64,000 nucleotides of DNA from an uncultured Bacteroides sp. (GCA_945965395.1 CAMFND010000133.1:25244-89243); one strand, 5' to 3'; counted from the first letter of the stretch, positions 23,813-33,500 are shown. Notes: a model not told the origin generated them from the letters alone. A program made the numbers and translations.

Positions 23813-25509
23813 TGAGAAAGCTTGCAATTTTTTTGCTCTTTGTAGCATTTTGCCTGACCATTCTTGGCTTGTCGGCACAAGGGGGGATAGCTGTCTCTCC
23901 ACAGACTACGCGCACGAAAACGGAGGCTGAGGGGAAACAAAGGCCAGAGGATTCCAAGCAGCGTCCGGTAGCTAAAAGTAAAGTCTATTTGTTGCATTCT
24001 GATTTGTTGCGTAAGGATGCAAGTCATCCGGATGCACAGATTGTAACCGGAAATGTGAGTTTTCGTCATGATAGTGTGTACATGTATTGCGACAGTGCAT
24101 GTTACTACGATAAAGTCAGCAGCTTTGAGGCTTTTGGTAATGTGAAAATGGTGCAGGGAGATACGCTGTTTCTTTATGGCGACCGGTTGTACTATGATGG
24201 ATTGACACAGATTGCAGAGATGCGCTGTAATGTCCGGATGGAGAATCGTACGACTACCTTGCTGACTGATAGCCTGAATTATGACCGGGTCTACAATCTG
24301 GGATATTTCTTTGATGGGGGAACCCTGATGGATGAACAGAATGTGCTGACCTCCGAGTGGGGAGAATATAGTCCTCAGACTAAGCAATCCGTATTTAATT
24401 ACAATGTGAAGCTGGTCAATCCCCAGTTTACACTGACTTCGGATACCTTACGCTATAATACGGCTTCGAAGATAGCTGATATTGTCGGCCCTTCGGATAT
24501 CTGGAGCGATGCCAACCACATTTATTCTGAAAAGGGAACTTACAATACCGTAACGGGTAAGGCCGATTTGTATGACCGCTCTGTGCTTACCAATCAGGGA
24601 AAACAGCTGACTGGTGATACGCTTTTCTACGACCGTAATACCGGCGTGGGAGAGGTTTTCAGTCGGATGGTGATGACGGATACAATCAACCGGAACATGC
24701 TTACCGGGGAATACGGATATTATAATGAGCAGACAGACTATGCCTTTGCTACGGATAGTGCCGTAGCTATAGACTATTCTCAGGGCGACAGTTTGTTTCT
24801 TCATGCAGATACTCTGCTGATGGAAACTTTCCATCAGAATACCGATTCCATGTTCCGTGAGATGAGAGCTTTCCATAAAGTACGTTTTTATCGTACCGAT
24901 GTGCAGGGTACGGCCGATTCGTTAGTCTTCTCTACAGTAGATAGTTGCCTTACGATGTATCGTGATCCGATTATCTGGAACAAGAACCAGCAGCTTTTAG
25001 GCGAAGTGATAAAGGTCTATATGAACGACAGTACAATTGACTGGTCGCACATCATAGGGCAGGCACTTTCGGTAGAATGTGTGGATTCAACGATTTATAA
25101 CCAGGTGACAGGAAAAGAGATGAAGTCCTATTTCGCGAACGGAGAAATGCGAAAGACAGAAGTGATAGGTTCTGTACGAGTAGTTTATTATCCGATGGAC
25201 TCCGACAGTACGTTGATAGGAATGAATGTATCTGAAACCAGTAAACTGGAAATCTATCTGCAAGACCGTAAGATAGAACGCATGGTGATGAGCCCCAAAT
25301 CCAATGGCGTGCTGTATCCGATGTCACAGATTCCTGCCGGAAAAGACCGTCTGGAGAATTTTGTGTGGTTTGATTACATTCGTCCGCTAAATAAGGCCGA
25401 CATCTTTAATTGGAGAGGAAAACGAGTGGAAGACCAGTTGAAGAAAAATGTGCGTGGTCCGGTTGTTTTGCCGAATACTCGATTGTTTGAAAATAAGAAG
25501 GAGGAATAA
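23812..25509 (+). CDS. OstA/LptA-like LPS-transport protein
   Basis: This exported protein of about 565 residues has a signal peptide (residues 1-23, ending LSAQ) and a long beta-rich body. The body has repeated OstA/LptA jellyroll motifs such as VTGNVSFRHDSVYMYCDSACYY, FGNVKMVQGDTLFLYGDRLYYDG and QLTGDTLFYDRNTGVGEVF. The ATG at 23812 overlaps the surA stop (TGATG); a GTG three bases earlier is possible. The family bridges inner and outer membrane LPS export. This long Bacteroidetes form resembles the N-terminal domain of LptD without the barrel, so the exact Lpt role is inferred. Confidence 0.85.
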   Translation: MRKLAIFLLFVAFCLTILGLSAQGGIAVSPQTTRTKTEAEGKQRPEDSKQRPVAKSKVYLLHSDLLRKDASHPDAQIVTGNVSFRHDSVYMYCDSACYYDKVSSFEAFGNVKMVQGDTLFLYGDRLYYDGLTQIAEMRCNVRMENRTTTLLTDSLNYDRVYNLGYFFDGGTLMDEQNVLTSEWGEYSPQTKQSVFNYNVKLVNPQFTLTSDTLRYNTASKIADIVGPSDIWSDANHIYSEKGTYNTVTGKADLYDRSVLTNQGKQLTGDTLFYDRNTGVGEVFSRMVMTDTINRNMLTGEYGYYNEQTDYAFATDSAVAIDYSQGDSLFLHADTLLMETFHQNTDSMFREMRAFHKVRFYRTDVQGTADSLVFSTVDSCLTMYRDPIIWNKNQQLLGEVIKVYMNDSTIDWSHIIGQALSVECVDSTIYNQVTGKEMKSYFANGEMRKTEVIGSVRVVYYPMDSDSTLIGMNVSETSKLEIYLQDRKIERMVMSPKSNGVLYPMSQIPAGKDRLENFVWFDYIRPLNKADIFNWRGKRVEDQLKKNVRGPVVLPNTRLFENKKEE

Positions 25510-25512
25510 TAT

Positions 25513-25809
25513 ATGGGAATGTTTACAATGAGAAAGCCTCGCGGATTCCGTCATGAATACATTTATGTGGATGAACGCAAGGAAAAACTGCAGAAAATAG
25601 AAGAGACAGCCAAACGTGAACTGGGAATGCTTCCTCCTAAAGAGTTTAATCCGGAAGACATTCGTGGTAAGTTTGTAGAAGGTACTACCTATCTGAAGCG
25701 TCGCAAGGAAAGTGGACGTAAACCTTTGAGTTATGGAGCCATGTTTGTGGCTATTGTGGTATTGCTATATATTTTACATTATCTGATTACAGGAGAATTT
25801 ACACTATGA
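25513..25809 (+). CDS. Small single-pass membrane protein, function unknown
   Basis: I do not recognise this 98-residue protein. It has a basic, charged N-terminal three quarters (residues 1-72, predicted helix [14 protein letters not shown]) and one membrane segment near the C terminus (about 74-93), so it is probably tail-anchored with a cytoplasmic head. It starts 3 bases after the OstA-like gene and shares an ATGA overlap with mutL. This tight packing on both sides argues that it is real and translated. A role with the envelope genes upstream is more plausible than one in mismatch repair. Confidence 0.8.
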   Translation: MGMFTMRKPRGFRHEYIYVDERKEKLQKIEETAKRELGMLPPKEFNPEDIRGKFVEGTTYLKRRKESGRKPLSYGAMFVAIVVLLYILHYLITGEFTL

Positions 25810-27863
25810 CATCGGGAGATGTAATCCGTTTGTTGCCGGATTCTGTAGCCAATCAGATTGCGGCAGGAGAAGTCATACAGCGTCCGGCTTCCGTGATAAA
25901 GGAGCTGGTGGAGAATGCTGTAGATGCCGGAGCAAAAAATATAGAAGTGCTGGTGACGGACGCCGGAAAAACATGTATACGTGTCATTGACGACGGACGA
26001 GGCATGTCGGAAACGGATGCCCGTATGGCTTTTGAGCGTCATGCCACTTCCAAGATTCGGGAGGCAGCCGATTTGTTTGCCCTTCATACCATGGGCTTTC
26101 GTGGAGAGGCTTTGGCTTCCATCGCTGCCGTAGCACAGGTGGAACTGAAAACTTGTTCCAGTGAAGACGGATTAGGTACTTTCATTCAGATTTCCGGTTC
26201 CCAGGTAGAAAAGCAGGAGGCAGTAGCCTGCCAGCGAGGCAGTGACTTCTCTGTGAAAAATCTGTTCTTCAATGTACCTGCCCGTCGGAAGTTCCTGAAA
26301 TCCAATCAAACGGAGTTAAGTAACATTGTAGCTGAATTCGAACGCATTGCGCTGGTCAATCCGGATATATCTTTTGTGCTGAGTCATAATGGCACCGAGA
26401 TGCTGAATCTGCCGGCCATTCCTTTGCGGCAGCGTATTATGGGGGTATTTGGCAAGAAACTGAACCAGGAATTGCTTTCTTTGGACATTGATACCACCAT
26501 GGTGAAAATACATGGATATATCGGTCGTCCTGAATCTGCCCGTAAGAAAGGGGCGCGCCAGTTCTTCTTTGTGAATGGTCGTTATATGCGCCATCCCTAT
26601 TTTCATAAGGCTGTGTCCAGTGCATACGACAACCTGATTCCGGTGGGTGAACAAGTCTCTTATTTCATTTATTTCGAAGTGGAACCTTCGGATATAGATG
26701 TCAATATACACCCTACAAAGACAGAAATCAAGTTTGAGAATGAACAAGCCGTATGGCAGATTCTTTCGGCAGCAGTCAAAGAGACGTTAGGACGTTTCAA
26801 CGCGGTACCTTCGATTGATTTTGATACAGAAGGTATGCCGGACATTCCTGCCTTTGAGAATTCTCCTTATACGGTGGCACCTCCTCAAACCAGTTTTGAC
26901 CCTTCTTATAATCCGTTTAATACAGCGGCAGTGCCTCCTTCTGCTTACTCTTCTGCATCGGCAACCAATAAAGAAACGGAAAGAGAAAGCTTCGGACAGG
27001 ATGTGCGAGAATGGAGTACGCCTACGGGTACCTCTGTACGTTCTTCCATGAATAAAGGCGGGATGCCGGATTTTGGCAGAAGCGGAAATTATACTCCTTC
27101 GTTTGGCAGCCACAAAAATCGGGTAGAGTGGGAACCCTTGTTTGAAGGACTGGAACGCACTTCGTCGGAACCGGATATTCAACCGGAAGAAGAAGTACGA
27201 CCGTTTTTCCCGGAATCAACCGACTGGGGGCAGACTTCTCAAGAAGATGCCGTTGTTCCCTCGTTCTCTGGTGAGGAAAACGAGAAGCAACCTCAGGAGA
27301 ATTCCATGCGTCACTATCAGTATAAAGGGAGCTATATTCTGACCTCTGTAAAGTCCGGGTTGATGATTATTAATCAGCAGCGAGCACATATTCGTATCCT
27401 TTTCGACCGCTATATGGCGCAGATAGAAAATCGGAAGAATGCTTCCCAGCGAATGCTCTTCCCGGATATGGTGCATTTCTCTCCTTCTGAGGTGCCTGTA
27501 CTGGAGGAGTTTATGGACGATTTAAATGCCTTGGGATTTGACCTTAGCAGTCTGGGAGGAGGAACCTATTCCATTAATGGTATTCCAGCCGGAATTGAAG
27601 GACTGAATCCGGAAAAGCTGGTTACAGATATGGTACAGACGGCGATTGAAAAAGGTTGTAAAGTGAAGGAAGAAGTACAAAGTATGCTTGCACTTTCATT
27701 GGCAAAAGCAGCAGCCATTGTACCGGGACAGGTACTGACCGATGAGGAAATGAATCGTCTGGTCGATGACTTGTTTGCCGTATCTACTCCAAATTATACG
27801 CCAGATGGAAAGACTGTACTGGCCGTATTGAAAGAAGATGATTTGGAGAAGATGTTTAAATGA
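25806..27863 (+). CDS. mutL: DNA mismatch repair protein MutL
   Basis: This GHKL ATPase links MutS mismatch recognition to strand removal. The N-terminal ATPase motifs are clear: [11 protein letters not shown] (33-43), DDGRGM (62-67) and GFRGEAL (97-102). A Pro/Ser-rich linker covers about 340-490, and the C-terminal dimerisation domain follows. The place of the endonuclease motif DQHAxxE reads NQQRAHIR from Asn523, so the key Asp and Glu are missing. The upstream overlap couples translation with the small membrane protein. It is 685 residues long. Confidence 0.95.
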   Translation: MTSGDVIRLLPDSVANQIAAGEVIQRPASVIKELVENAVDAGAKNIEVLVTDAGKTCIRVIDDGRGMSETDARMAFERHATSKIREAADLFALHTMGFRGEALASIAAVAQVELKTCSSEDGLGTFIQISGSQVEKQEAVACQRGSDFSVKNLFFNVPARRKFLKSNQTELSNIVAEFERIALVNPDISFVLSHNGTEMLNLPAIPLRQRIMGVFGKKLNQELLSLDIDTTMVKIHGYIGRPESARKKGARQFFFVNGRYMRHPYFHKAVSSAYDNLIPVGEQVSYFIYFEVEPSDIDVNIHPTKTEIKFENEQAVWQILSAAVKETLGRFNAVPSIDFDTEGMPDIPAFENSPYTVAPPQTSFDPSYNPFNTAAVPPSAYSSASATNKETERESFGQDVREWSTPTGTSVRSSMNKGGMPDFGRSGNYTPSFGSHKNRVEWEPLFEGLERTSSEPDIQPEEEVRPFFPESTDWGQTSQEDAVVPSFSGEENEKQPQENSMRHYQYKGSYILTSVKSGLMIINQQRAHIRILFDRYMAQIENRKNASQRMLFPDMVHFSPSEVPVLEEFMDDLNALGFDLSSLGGGTYSINGIPAGIEGLNPEKLVTDMVQTAIEKGCKVKEEVQSMLALSLAKAAAIVPGQVLTDEEMNRLVDDLFAVSTPNYTPDGKTVLAVLKEDDLEKMFK

Positions 27864-27891
27864 TAGAAATTCTACGAATAATATAATGTGT

Positions 27892-27931
27892 AATCCGGGT
27901 TCTCGAAAACGAGTAATCCGGATTTTTTTAT
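27892..27931 (+). terminator. Terminator after mutL
   Basis: AATCCGG (27892-27898) pairs with CCGGATT (27918-27924), with an inner CTCG-AAAA-CGAG stem (27902-27913). A T-run follows. Confidence 0.85.
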
Positions 27932-28071
27932 TTGTATACACTGATTTTAGATTTCGAACTTCATTTCTTTTCTTGCAATAAACCTGGTTTTTATCTATCT
28001 GAAACTCTTAAAAAGGAAAATCTGAACAGCTCCTCCTCTTTTATGAATAATCGTGTAAGTATCTGATGTAC

Positions 28072-28079
28072 TACCTTTG
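28072..28079 (+). promoter_or_regulatory. -7 box (TACCTTTG) for the efflux operon
   Basis: TACCTTTG ends 24 bases before the tolC-like ATG at 28104. No -33 TTTG was found at normal spacing, so an activator such as the downstream AraC protein may be needed. Confidence 0.5.
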
Positions 28080-28103
28080 CTTCAGATTAAGAAACGAGAA
28101 AAA

Positions 28104-29432
28104 ATGAAGCAATTAGTAGTTATTTTTACACTGTGGTTGGCGTGGATGCCTGTCGGGGCACAGAAGACGCTGACATTGGAAGAGTGCCTGAAATTAGGCA
28201 TTGAAAATAATCTCTCGCTGGAAGGTAATCGCAATGAGATGCGGAAAGCCAAACATCTTCTTAGCGAGAATCGTGCGAAACTGTGGCCGCAAATCAGTGC
28301 GGTGGCAGGATTCAATGACAATTTTAATCCACCGGTTTCTGTTACCGACGGGTCAGCTTATGGAAATCTGTACAATGTGACCAAAACTTTGCAGTACAAT
28401 GCATCGGCAGGATTGCAGTTGCAGATGCCGCTTTACAATCAGACGGTGTATACGGCAGTAGATATTGCCCGTACTATGAATGAATTGAACCGTCTGTCGT
28501 ATGAGAAGGCACGTGAGGACCTGATGATGCAAATCAGCAAGATGTATTATCTGGGACAGAATACCATGGAGCAGCTGACACTCATTCAGGAAAACATGGT
28601 GCGGTTGCGGGAACTGCGCGACATCACTTTGGCATTCTTTGACAATGGAATGGCTATGGAGGTGGATGTAAAGCGTGTCAACATTAATTTGGAAAATCAG
28701 CAGGTGCAGTATGACAATGCAAAATCTATGTTGGTGCAGCAGTTGAATCTCTTGAAATATGTAATGGATTATCCTGCGGAAGAAGAAATTACACTGACCC
28801 CTGTAGATACAGAACGGATGCAGTCGGCCTCGCTGACCGGTCTTCGTAGTGATTTGTATGAATTGCAACTCTTGCAATCACAGGAGAAACTGGCTGGGCA
28901 GCAAAAGGATTTGATTCGTCAAGGCTACCTTCCTTCGTTGACGCTGACCGGAAGCTGGATGTATTCAGCGTATACGGATAAGGCCCGTCACTGGTTCCAT
29001 TCCGGACCTTCCAATCACTGGTATCCTTCTACCGGATTGGGGATTACACTTCGTGTTCCGATATTCGATGGTTTTGACAAGCGGGCGCGTATCCGGAAAG
29101 CTCAGATTGACCAGGAAAATGCAAGACTGAATTACGAGAATACGCTCAAGAACATGCAGACGCAGTATCTGAATGCCACAAATGAGCTGATGAACAACCA
29201 GCGTAATTTTAAAAAACAGAAAGACAATTATTTGCTGGCAGAAGATGTGTATCAGGTTACGACCGACCGGTACCGGGAGGGAATCGCTTCCATGACCGAA
29301 GTATTGCAGGATGAAATGCGCATGAGCGAGGCACAGAATAATTATCTCAGTGCACACTACAACTATCAGGTGGCTAATCTTGCCCTACTGAAACTGACAG
29401 GACAGATGGATCGCTTGTTACAAGGAAATTAA
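28104..29432 (+). CDS. TolC-family outer-membrane efflux protein
   Basis: This is the outer-membrane channel of a tripartite efflux pump. The ATG at 28104 gives a signal peptide (MKQLVVIFTLWLAWMPVGAQ). The upstream TTG start of the longer frame would lie inside the promoter box. The 442-residue protein has the duplicated TolC helical pattern, with typical LTLEECLKLGIENN at the mature N terminus and long amphipathic helices (residues about 160-230 and 340-420). It is followed 30 bases later by the HlyD-type adaptor and then an MFS pump, so it is probably an EmrAB-TolC-like system exporting hydrophobic drugs, bile components or fatty acids. The substrate is unknown. Confidence 0.92.
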   Translation: MKQLVVIFTLWLAWMPVGAQKTLTLEECLKLGIENNLSLEGNRNEMRKAKHLLSENRAKLWPQISAVAGFNDNFNPPVSVTDGSAYGNLYNVTKTLQYNASAGLQLQMPLYNQTVYTAVDIARTMNELNRLSYEKAREDLMMQISKMYYLGQNTMEQLTLIQENMVRLRELRDITLAFFDNGMAMEVDVKRVNINLENQQVQYDNAKSMLVQQLNLLKYVMDYPAEEEITLTPVDTERMQSASLTGLRSDLYELQLLQSQEKLAGQQKDLIRQGYLPSLTLTGSWMYSAYTDKARHWFHSGPSNHWYPSTGLGITLRVPIFDGFDKRARIRKAQIDQENARLNYENTLKNMQTQYLNATNELMNNQRNFKKQKDNYLLAEDVYQVTTDRYREGIASMTEVLQDEMRMSEAQNNYLSAHYNYQVANLALLKLTGQMDRLLQGN

Positions 29433-29462
29433 ACTCATTAAATCATTTAAAATTCAGATAAT

Positions 29463-30542
29463 ATGGAAACTCAGCATAATAATACACTTCAGGAAAAGGC
29501 TTTAAAGTTAAAAAAACAACGCCGTCGTCAGATTCTGGCTAGTCTTTTAGGCATCGCTATTCTTGCATGGGGAATTGTAGAAGTGGCTTGTCTGTTTTTA
29601 GATTACAAGCATACCGAAACAAGCAACGATGCACAAATTGAGCAGTATAATTCTCCGGTCAATCTGAGGGCTTCGGGCTATATCAAGAAAATCTATTTTA
29701 CGGAACACCAGGATGTACGTAAGGGAGATACCTTGCTGGTGCTGGATGACCGTGAATATCGTATTCGTGTCATGGAGGCAGAGGCTGCTTTAAAGGATGC
29801 CTTGGCGGGTGCTACCGTGATAGATGCTACTTTGCAGACCACGCAGAACTCCGCTTCGGTTTATGAAGCTTCGATTGCCGAGATTGAAATTCGTCTGGCC
29901 AAACTGGAGAAAGACCGTCAGCGTTATGAGAATTTGGTAAAGCGGAATGCAGCTACTCCTATTCAGCTGGAACAGATTGAAACGGAATATGAGGCTACCC
30001 GTAAGAAACTGGAGGCGACCAAGCGCCAGCAGCGGGCTGCTATGTCGGGAGTGAAAGAGGTTTCCAATCGCAGAGAAAGTACGGAGGCTGCCATACAGCG
30101 TGCGACAGCTGCATTGGAGATGGCACGTCTGAATCTCTCTTATACTGTGGTTGTAGCTCCTTGCGATGGAAAATTAGGACGGAGAACTTTGGAAGAGGGA
30201 CAGTATATTACCGCCGGACAGACGGTGACTTATATCCTTCCGGATACACAGAAATGGGTGATTGCCAATTATAAGGAAACGCAGGTCGAGAATCTGAAGG
30301 TAGGGCAGGAAGTACGTATTTCTGTCGATGCTATCAGTGACCGCGAGTTTACCGGAAAGATTACGGCCATATCCGGAGCTACAGGGTCTAAATATTCTCT
30401 GGTACCTACAGACAATTCAGCTGGAAACTTTGTCAAGATTCAACAGCGTATTCCGGTACGTATTGAATTCACCGATTTGTCCAAAGAGGACAATGAGCGT
30501 CTGGCTGCTGGTATGATGGTAGTGGTGAAAGCCAAATTGTAA
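29463..30542 (+). CDS. HlyD/EmrA-family periplasmic adaptor
   Basis: This 359-residue membrane-fusion protein joins the MFS pump to the TolC-like channel. One N-terminal membrane anchor lies at about residues 22-46. A lipoyl half-motif (NSPVNLRASGYIKKIYFTEHQDVRKGDTLLVLDD) follows, then a coiled-coil hairpin at about 100-215, the second lipoyl half (YTVVVAPCDGKLGRRTLEEGQYI) and a beta-barrel domain. The layout is that of EmrA. It lies between the TolC-like and MFS genes on the same strand. Confidence 0.92.
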   Translation: METQHNNTLQEKALKLKKQRRRQILASLLGIAILAWGIVEVACLFLDYKHTETSNDAQIEQYNSPVNLRASGYIKKIYFTEHQDVRKGDTLLVLDDREYRIRVMEAEAALKDALAGATVIDATLQTTQNSASVYEASIAEIEIRLAKLEKDRQRYENLVKRNAATPIQLEQIETEYEATRKKLEATKRQQRAAMSGVKEVSNRRESTEAAIQRATAALEMARLNLSYTVVVAPCDGKLGRRTLEEGQYITAGQTVTYILPDTQKWVIANYKETQVENLKVGQEVRISVDAISDREFTGKITAISGATGSKYSLVPTDNSAGNFVKIQQRIPVRIEFTDLSKEDNERLAAGMMVVVKAKL

Positions 30543-30579
30543 ACCGATTTTTTACAAGTTTTTCCAAAAGAGTAGAATT

Positions 30580-32238
30580 ATGCCTTCACTTCCTAAAAAT
30601 TATCCGTTTTATAACTGGGTACCCAAGCCGTTGGGTATACTGATTCTGATATTGCTGTTCGTGCCTATACTGACGGCCAGTGGAGTGTATACGGCCAACA
30701 GCGGAGAGATGCTGAGCGGACTGGGTATCCAGTCGGAGCATATTCAGTTCGTCAGCTTTCTTACTTCTGTGGGGATGGCAGCTTTTTCTCCGTTTTTTTA
30801 CGGACTGGTTTGCCTGCGCCGGGAGAAGATGATGTGCGTCGTAGGTTTCTCTTTGCTTTATATCCTGAGTTACATTTGTGCAAAGACCGACAGCATTTAC
30901 CTGCTGGCCGTGTGCAGTGTAGTGATGGGCTTTTTACGAATGGTGCTGATGATGGTCAATCTCTTTACACTGATTAAGTATGCGTTTGGGATGGAAGCTA
31001 CCCGTAACATTACACCCGGAAATGATCCGGTAGACGAAGAAGGCTGGGACAAGCTGGACCGTGAGAAGAGTACCAGTATGCCTACTATCTATTTATTTTT
31101 TATGATTCTGGGGCAGTTGGGTACTTCACTTACCGCATGGCTGGCCTACGAGTATGAATGGCAGTATGTGTATTATTTCATGATGGGAGCGTTGCTGCTT
31201 TCTATTTTGGTGGTATTTGTTACTATGCCCTATCACAAGTATTCCACTCGTCGTTTTCCCATTACCTTCCGTAAGTTTGGTAGTGTGGTGATATTTTGCC
31301 TGATGTGTGCTTCGGTAGTGTATGTACTGGTGTATGGAAAAGTACTTGACTGGTATGATGATCCTTCTATCTGCTGGGCTACGGTGAGTGCCGTGTGTTT
31401 TACAGTCTTGTTTGTTTATATGGAGAAAAGACAGTATTCTCCCTATTTTCTGATGGACATCTTCAAGTTGCGTTCTATCCGGATGGGAATCTTGCTCTTC
31501 CTGTTACTGATGATATTCAATTCCAGTGCCATGTTCGTCAACGTGTTTACGGGAGTAGGAATGAAGATAGACAACTGGCAGAACGCCTCATTGGGTAACT
31601 GGACGATGCTGGGATATTTTATCGGTTGCATCATTGCCGTTATGCTGGGTAGTAGAGGGGTACATTTGAAGTATCTTTTTTCACTTGGTTTTGTATTGAT
31701 AGGTCTTTCGGCTCTGTTTATGTATTTTGAGGTACAGACCTCCGGATTATACGAGCGGATGAAGTATCCGGTAATTATCCGTGCTACGGGAATGATGCTT
31801 TTGTATTCATTGACGGCTGTACATGCCAACCAGCGGATGCCGTACAAATACTTGTCTACGTGGATTTGTATTATGCTGACTGTACGCATGGTCATAGGGC
31901 CCGGTATCGGTACGGCACTTTATACCAACGTGATGCAGAATCGTCAGCAACATTACGTCACACGTTTTGCACAAGACCGTGACTTATTGAATGCAGAAGT
32001 AGCAGCTTCTTATTCGCAGACAGTAAAGGGTATGCAATATCAGGGAAAGAGTGGACAGGAAGCTGAGCAGATGGCTGCAATGTCGGCAAAAGGAACCGTA
32101 CAGGTACAAGCCACTTTATCGGCTGTCAAGGAAATGTCGGGCTGGACTTTCTATGGCTGTATGATATGTGCGGTCTTTTTCCTGCTGTATCCTTGGCGAA
32201 AAAGAAAATTGGAGCCATTTTCTGCCATAGTATCTTAA
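30580..32238 (+). CDS. MFS transporter, DHA2 (EmrB-like) drug efflux pump
   Basis: The 552-residue protein has about 14 predicted membrane segments, the DHA2/EmrB number. It is the energised inner-membrane pump that works with the two preceding gene products. The central loop near residues 143-170 is long and polar. The classical motif A is not obvious, and the sequence is divergent from EmrB, as in the Bacteroidetes branch. It starts 37 bases after the adaptor. A long hairpin follows the stop codon. Confidence 0.87.
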   Translation: MPSLPKNYPFYNWVPKPLGILILILLFVPILTASGVYTANSGEMLSGLGIQSEHIQFVSFLTSVGMAAFSPFFYGLVCLRREKMMCVVGFSLLYILSYICAKTDSIYLLAVCSVVMGFLRMVLMMVNLFTLIKYAFGMEATRNITPGNDPVDEEGWDKLDREKSTSMPTIYLFFMILGQLGTSLTAWLAYEYEWQYVYYFMMGALLLSILVVFVTMPYHKYSTRRFPITFRKFGSVVIFCLMCASVVYVLVYGKVLDWYDDPSICWATVSAVCFTVLFVYMEKRQYSPYFLMDIFKLRSIRMGILLFLLLMIFNSSAMFVNVFTGVGMKIDNWQNASLGNWTMLGYFIGCIIAVMLGSRGVHLKYLFSLGFVLIGLSALFMYFEVQTSGLYERMKYPVIIRATGMMLLYSLTAVHANQRMPYKYLSTWICIMLTVRMVIGPGIGTALYTNVMQNRQQHYVTRFAQDRDLLNAEVAASYSQTVKGMQYQGKSGQEAEQMAAMSAKGTVQVQATLSAVKEMSGWTFYGCMICAVFFLLYPWRKRKLEPFSAIVS

Positions 32239-32248
32239 AAAAGTTGTT

Positions 32249-32331
32249 ACGTCACGGTGGGGCTTTTCGTTTCTTAATCTATATTTTCAGCGGGGAATAA
32301 TTACATGTAAGCACCTGCCGTGACGTTTTTT
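32249..32331 (+). terminator. Long-loop hairpin after the MFS gene
   Basis: ACGTCACGG (32249-32257) pairs with CCGTGACGT (32318-32326), followed by a T-run. The 60-base loop is unusual for a simple terminator, so it could also be a leader structure for the araC gene 45 bases downstream. Confidence 0.55.
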
Positions 32332-32376
32332 TATGTATCTTAGCGCAATATGTAAAAACAACTTTAATTAGTGGTC

Positions 32377-33267
32377 ATGACTTCACAAGCGGAACGCCTG
32401 AAGCGTCTGAATCAGATGCTGGTAGAACGAAGGGATATTTGCTGTTCGGAAGGAAGCGTGGATTCTTTTCCGGTAATATTGCAAAGAAACTTTCAGATGG
32501 ATTATCTTGGAGTTATAGTCTGTGAACAGGGAGAATTTCAATTCACCTTGAATCAGAAGCTTTTTGTAGCGAAAGCTGGAGAGACAATTTTTCTGTCTGA
32601 GGCTACCACTTTTTGTGCTGGTTCATGTACGGCTGATTTGCGTATAGATATCTTGTTTTACCGTATTGACCCTATCCGGGAATTATTGGGGAGTTCGGTT
32701 GTAGCCATGCATCTTTATGCTACATTAACTCCGCAACCTTGTTATGTATGGTCTACGGGTGAAGAAGAAGATATCGCACGCTATATTTCTCTGATAAGCA
32801 GGTATCGGTATGCTACAAATAATTCATTTGATAATCATGAGCGAAAGTTGCTGCTATTGGCTTTGACTTATAGACTCTGCTCCATTTATAGTCGCCAGTT
32901 GATGGAAGAAAATCAAGTGGCCGGGCATAAGATTGATACATTTATTCAGCTCATCCGTTTGATAGAGCGATATTACAAGCAAGAGAGGGGCGTAGCCTTT
33001 TATGCCGACAAACTTTGTCTGTCTCCTAAATATCTGTCCGCACTGTCAAAGTCTGTATGCGGATATACGGTACAGGAATTGGTGTTCCGTGCCATCATTC
33101 GCCGGAGCATGTTGCTGTTGAAGAATTCCAACAAGACTATTCAGGAAATTTCGAATGAATTTCATTTTCCCAATGCCTCCGCATTTGGTACGTTCTTCAA
33201 GAAGGAAACCGGTCTTTCTCCTTTACATTATCGTTGTGCGGAAGAAAACTCACTCTCGGACATGTGA
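32377..33267 (+). CDS. AraC-family transcriptional regulator
   Basis: The 296-residue protein (ATG at 32377; a GTG at 32371 is also possible) has an N-terminal cupin-like sensor (about 30-150, with YLGVIVCEQGEFQFTLN and AKAGETIFLSEA). Its C-terminal double helix-turn-helix is at about 190-290 (AFYADKLCLSPKYLSALSK, then IQEISNEFHFPNASAFGTFFKKETGLSPLHYR). The second HTH matches the AraC signature well. It follows the efflux operon on the same strand and probably controls it; that link is inferred from position only. Confidence 0.9.
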   Translation: MTSQAERLKRLNQMLVERRDICCSEGSVDSFPVILQRNFQMDYLGVIVCEQGEFQFTLNQKLFVAKAGETIFLSEATTFCAGSCTADLRIDILFYRIDPIRELLGSSVVAMHLYATLTPQPCYVWSTGEEEDIARYISLISRYRYATNNSFDNHERKLLLLALTYRLCSIYSRQLMEENQVAGHKIDTFIQLIRLIERYYKQERGVAFYADKLCLSPKYLSALSKSVCGYTVQELVFRAIIRRSMLLLKNSNKTIQEISNEFHFPNASAFGTFFKKETGLSPLHYRCAEENSLSDM

Positions 33268-33313
33268 ATGAGTTCGTTTTTAGCTTTTTTTGAAGCAGTT
33301 TTCAGACTACTTG

Positions 33314-33418
33314 AAAACGCCTTTGCGTTCAGACAAAAACGCCCTTGCGTTTAAGGTAAAACGTCCTTGCGTTTTACTTCAAATGCACTTGCGTTTTAGA
33401 TCAAATGCACTTGCGTTT
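33314..33418. repeat. Five tandem 22-bp units, each a small palindrome (AAAACGC..TTGCGTTT)
   Basis: Cores start at 33314, 33336, 33358, 33380 and 33402, an exact 22-base period. Each 17-base core reads like AAAACGCCCTTGCGTTT, with AAACGC able to pair with GCGTTT around a 4-5 base loop. The 5-base spacers differ (AGACA, AAGGT, TACTT, TAGAT). The last two cores are identical to each other (CAAATGCACTTGCGTTT) and have lost some pairing. The array sits between the convergent araC and susD-like genes and ends in a T-run. Confidence 0.9.
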
Positions 33419-33440
33419 TTTTACTGAAGAGTTTGGTAGT

Positions 33441-33472
33441 AAAAAACTGCCCCATCCGAATGGATGAGGCAG
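33441..33472 (-). terminator. Terminator after the second SusCD operon
   Basis: CTGCC (33447-33451) pairs with GGCAG (33468-33472) and CATCC (33453-33457) with GGATG (33462-33466) around a GAAT loop. Read on the minus strand it is followed by a T-run (A-run at 33441-33446). Confidence 0.85.
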
Positions 33473-33500
33473 CTTATGTAAAGTCTTGTCAGATTTTTCA

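Noticed and set aside
33314..33418. Possible CRISPR array
   Set aside because: Spacers are only 5 bases, units are degenerate palindromes, and no cas gene is nearby.
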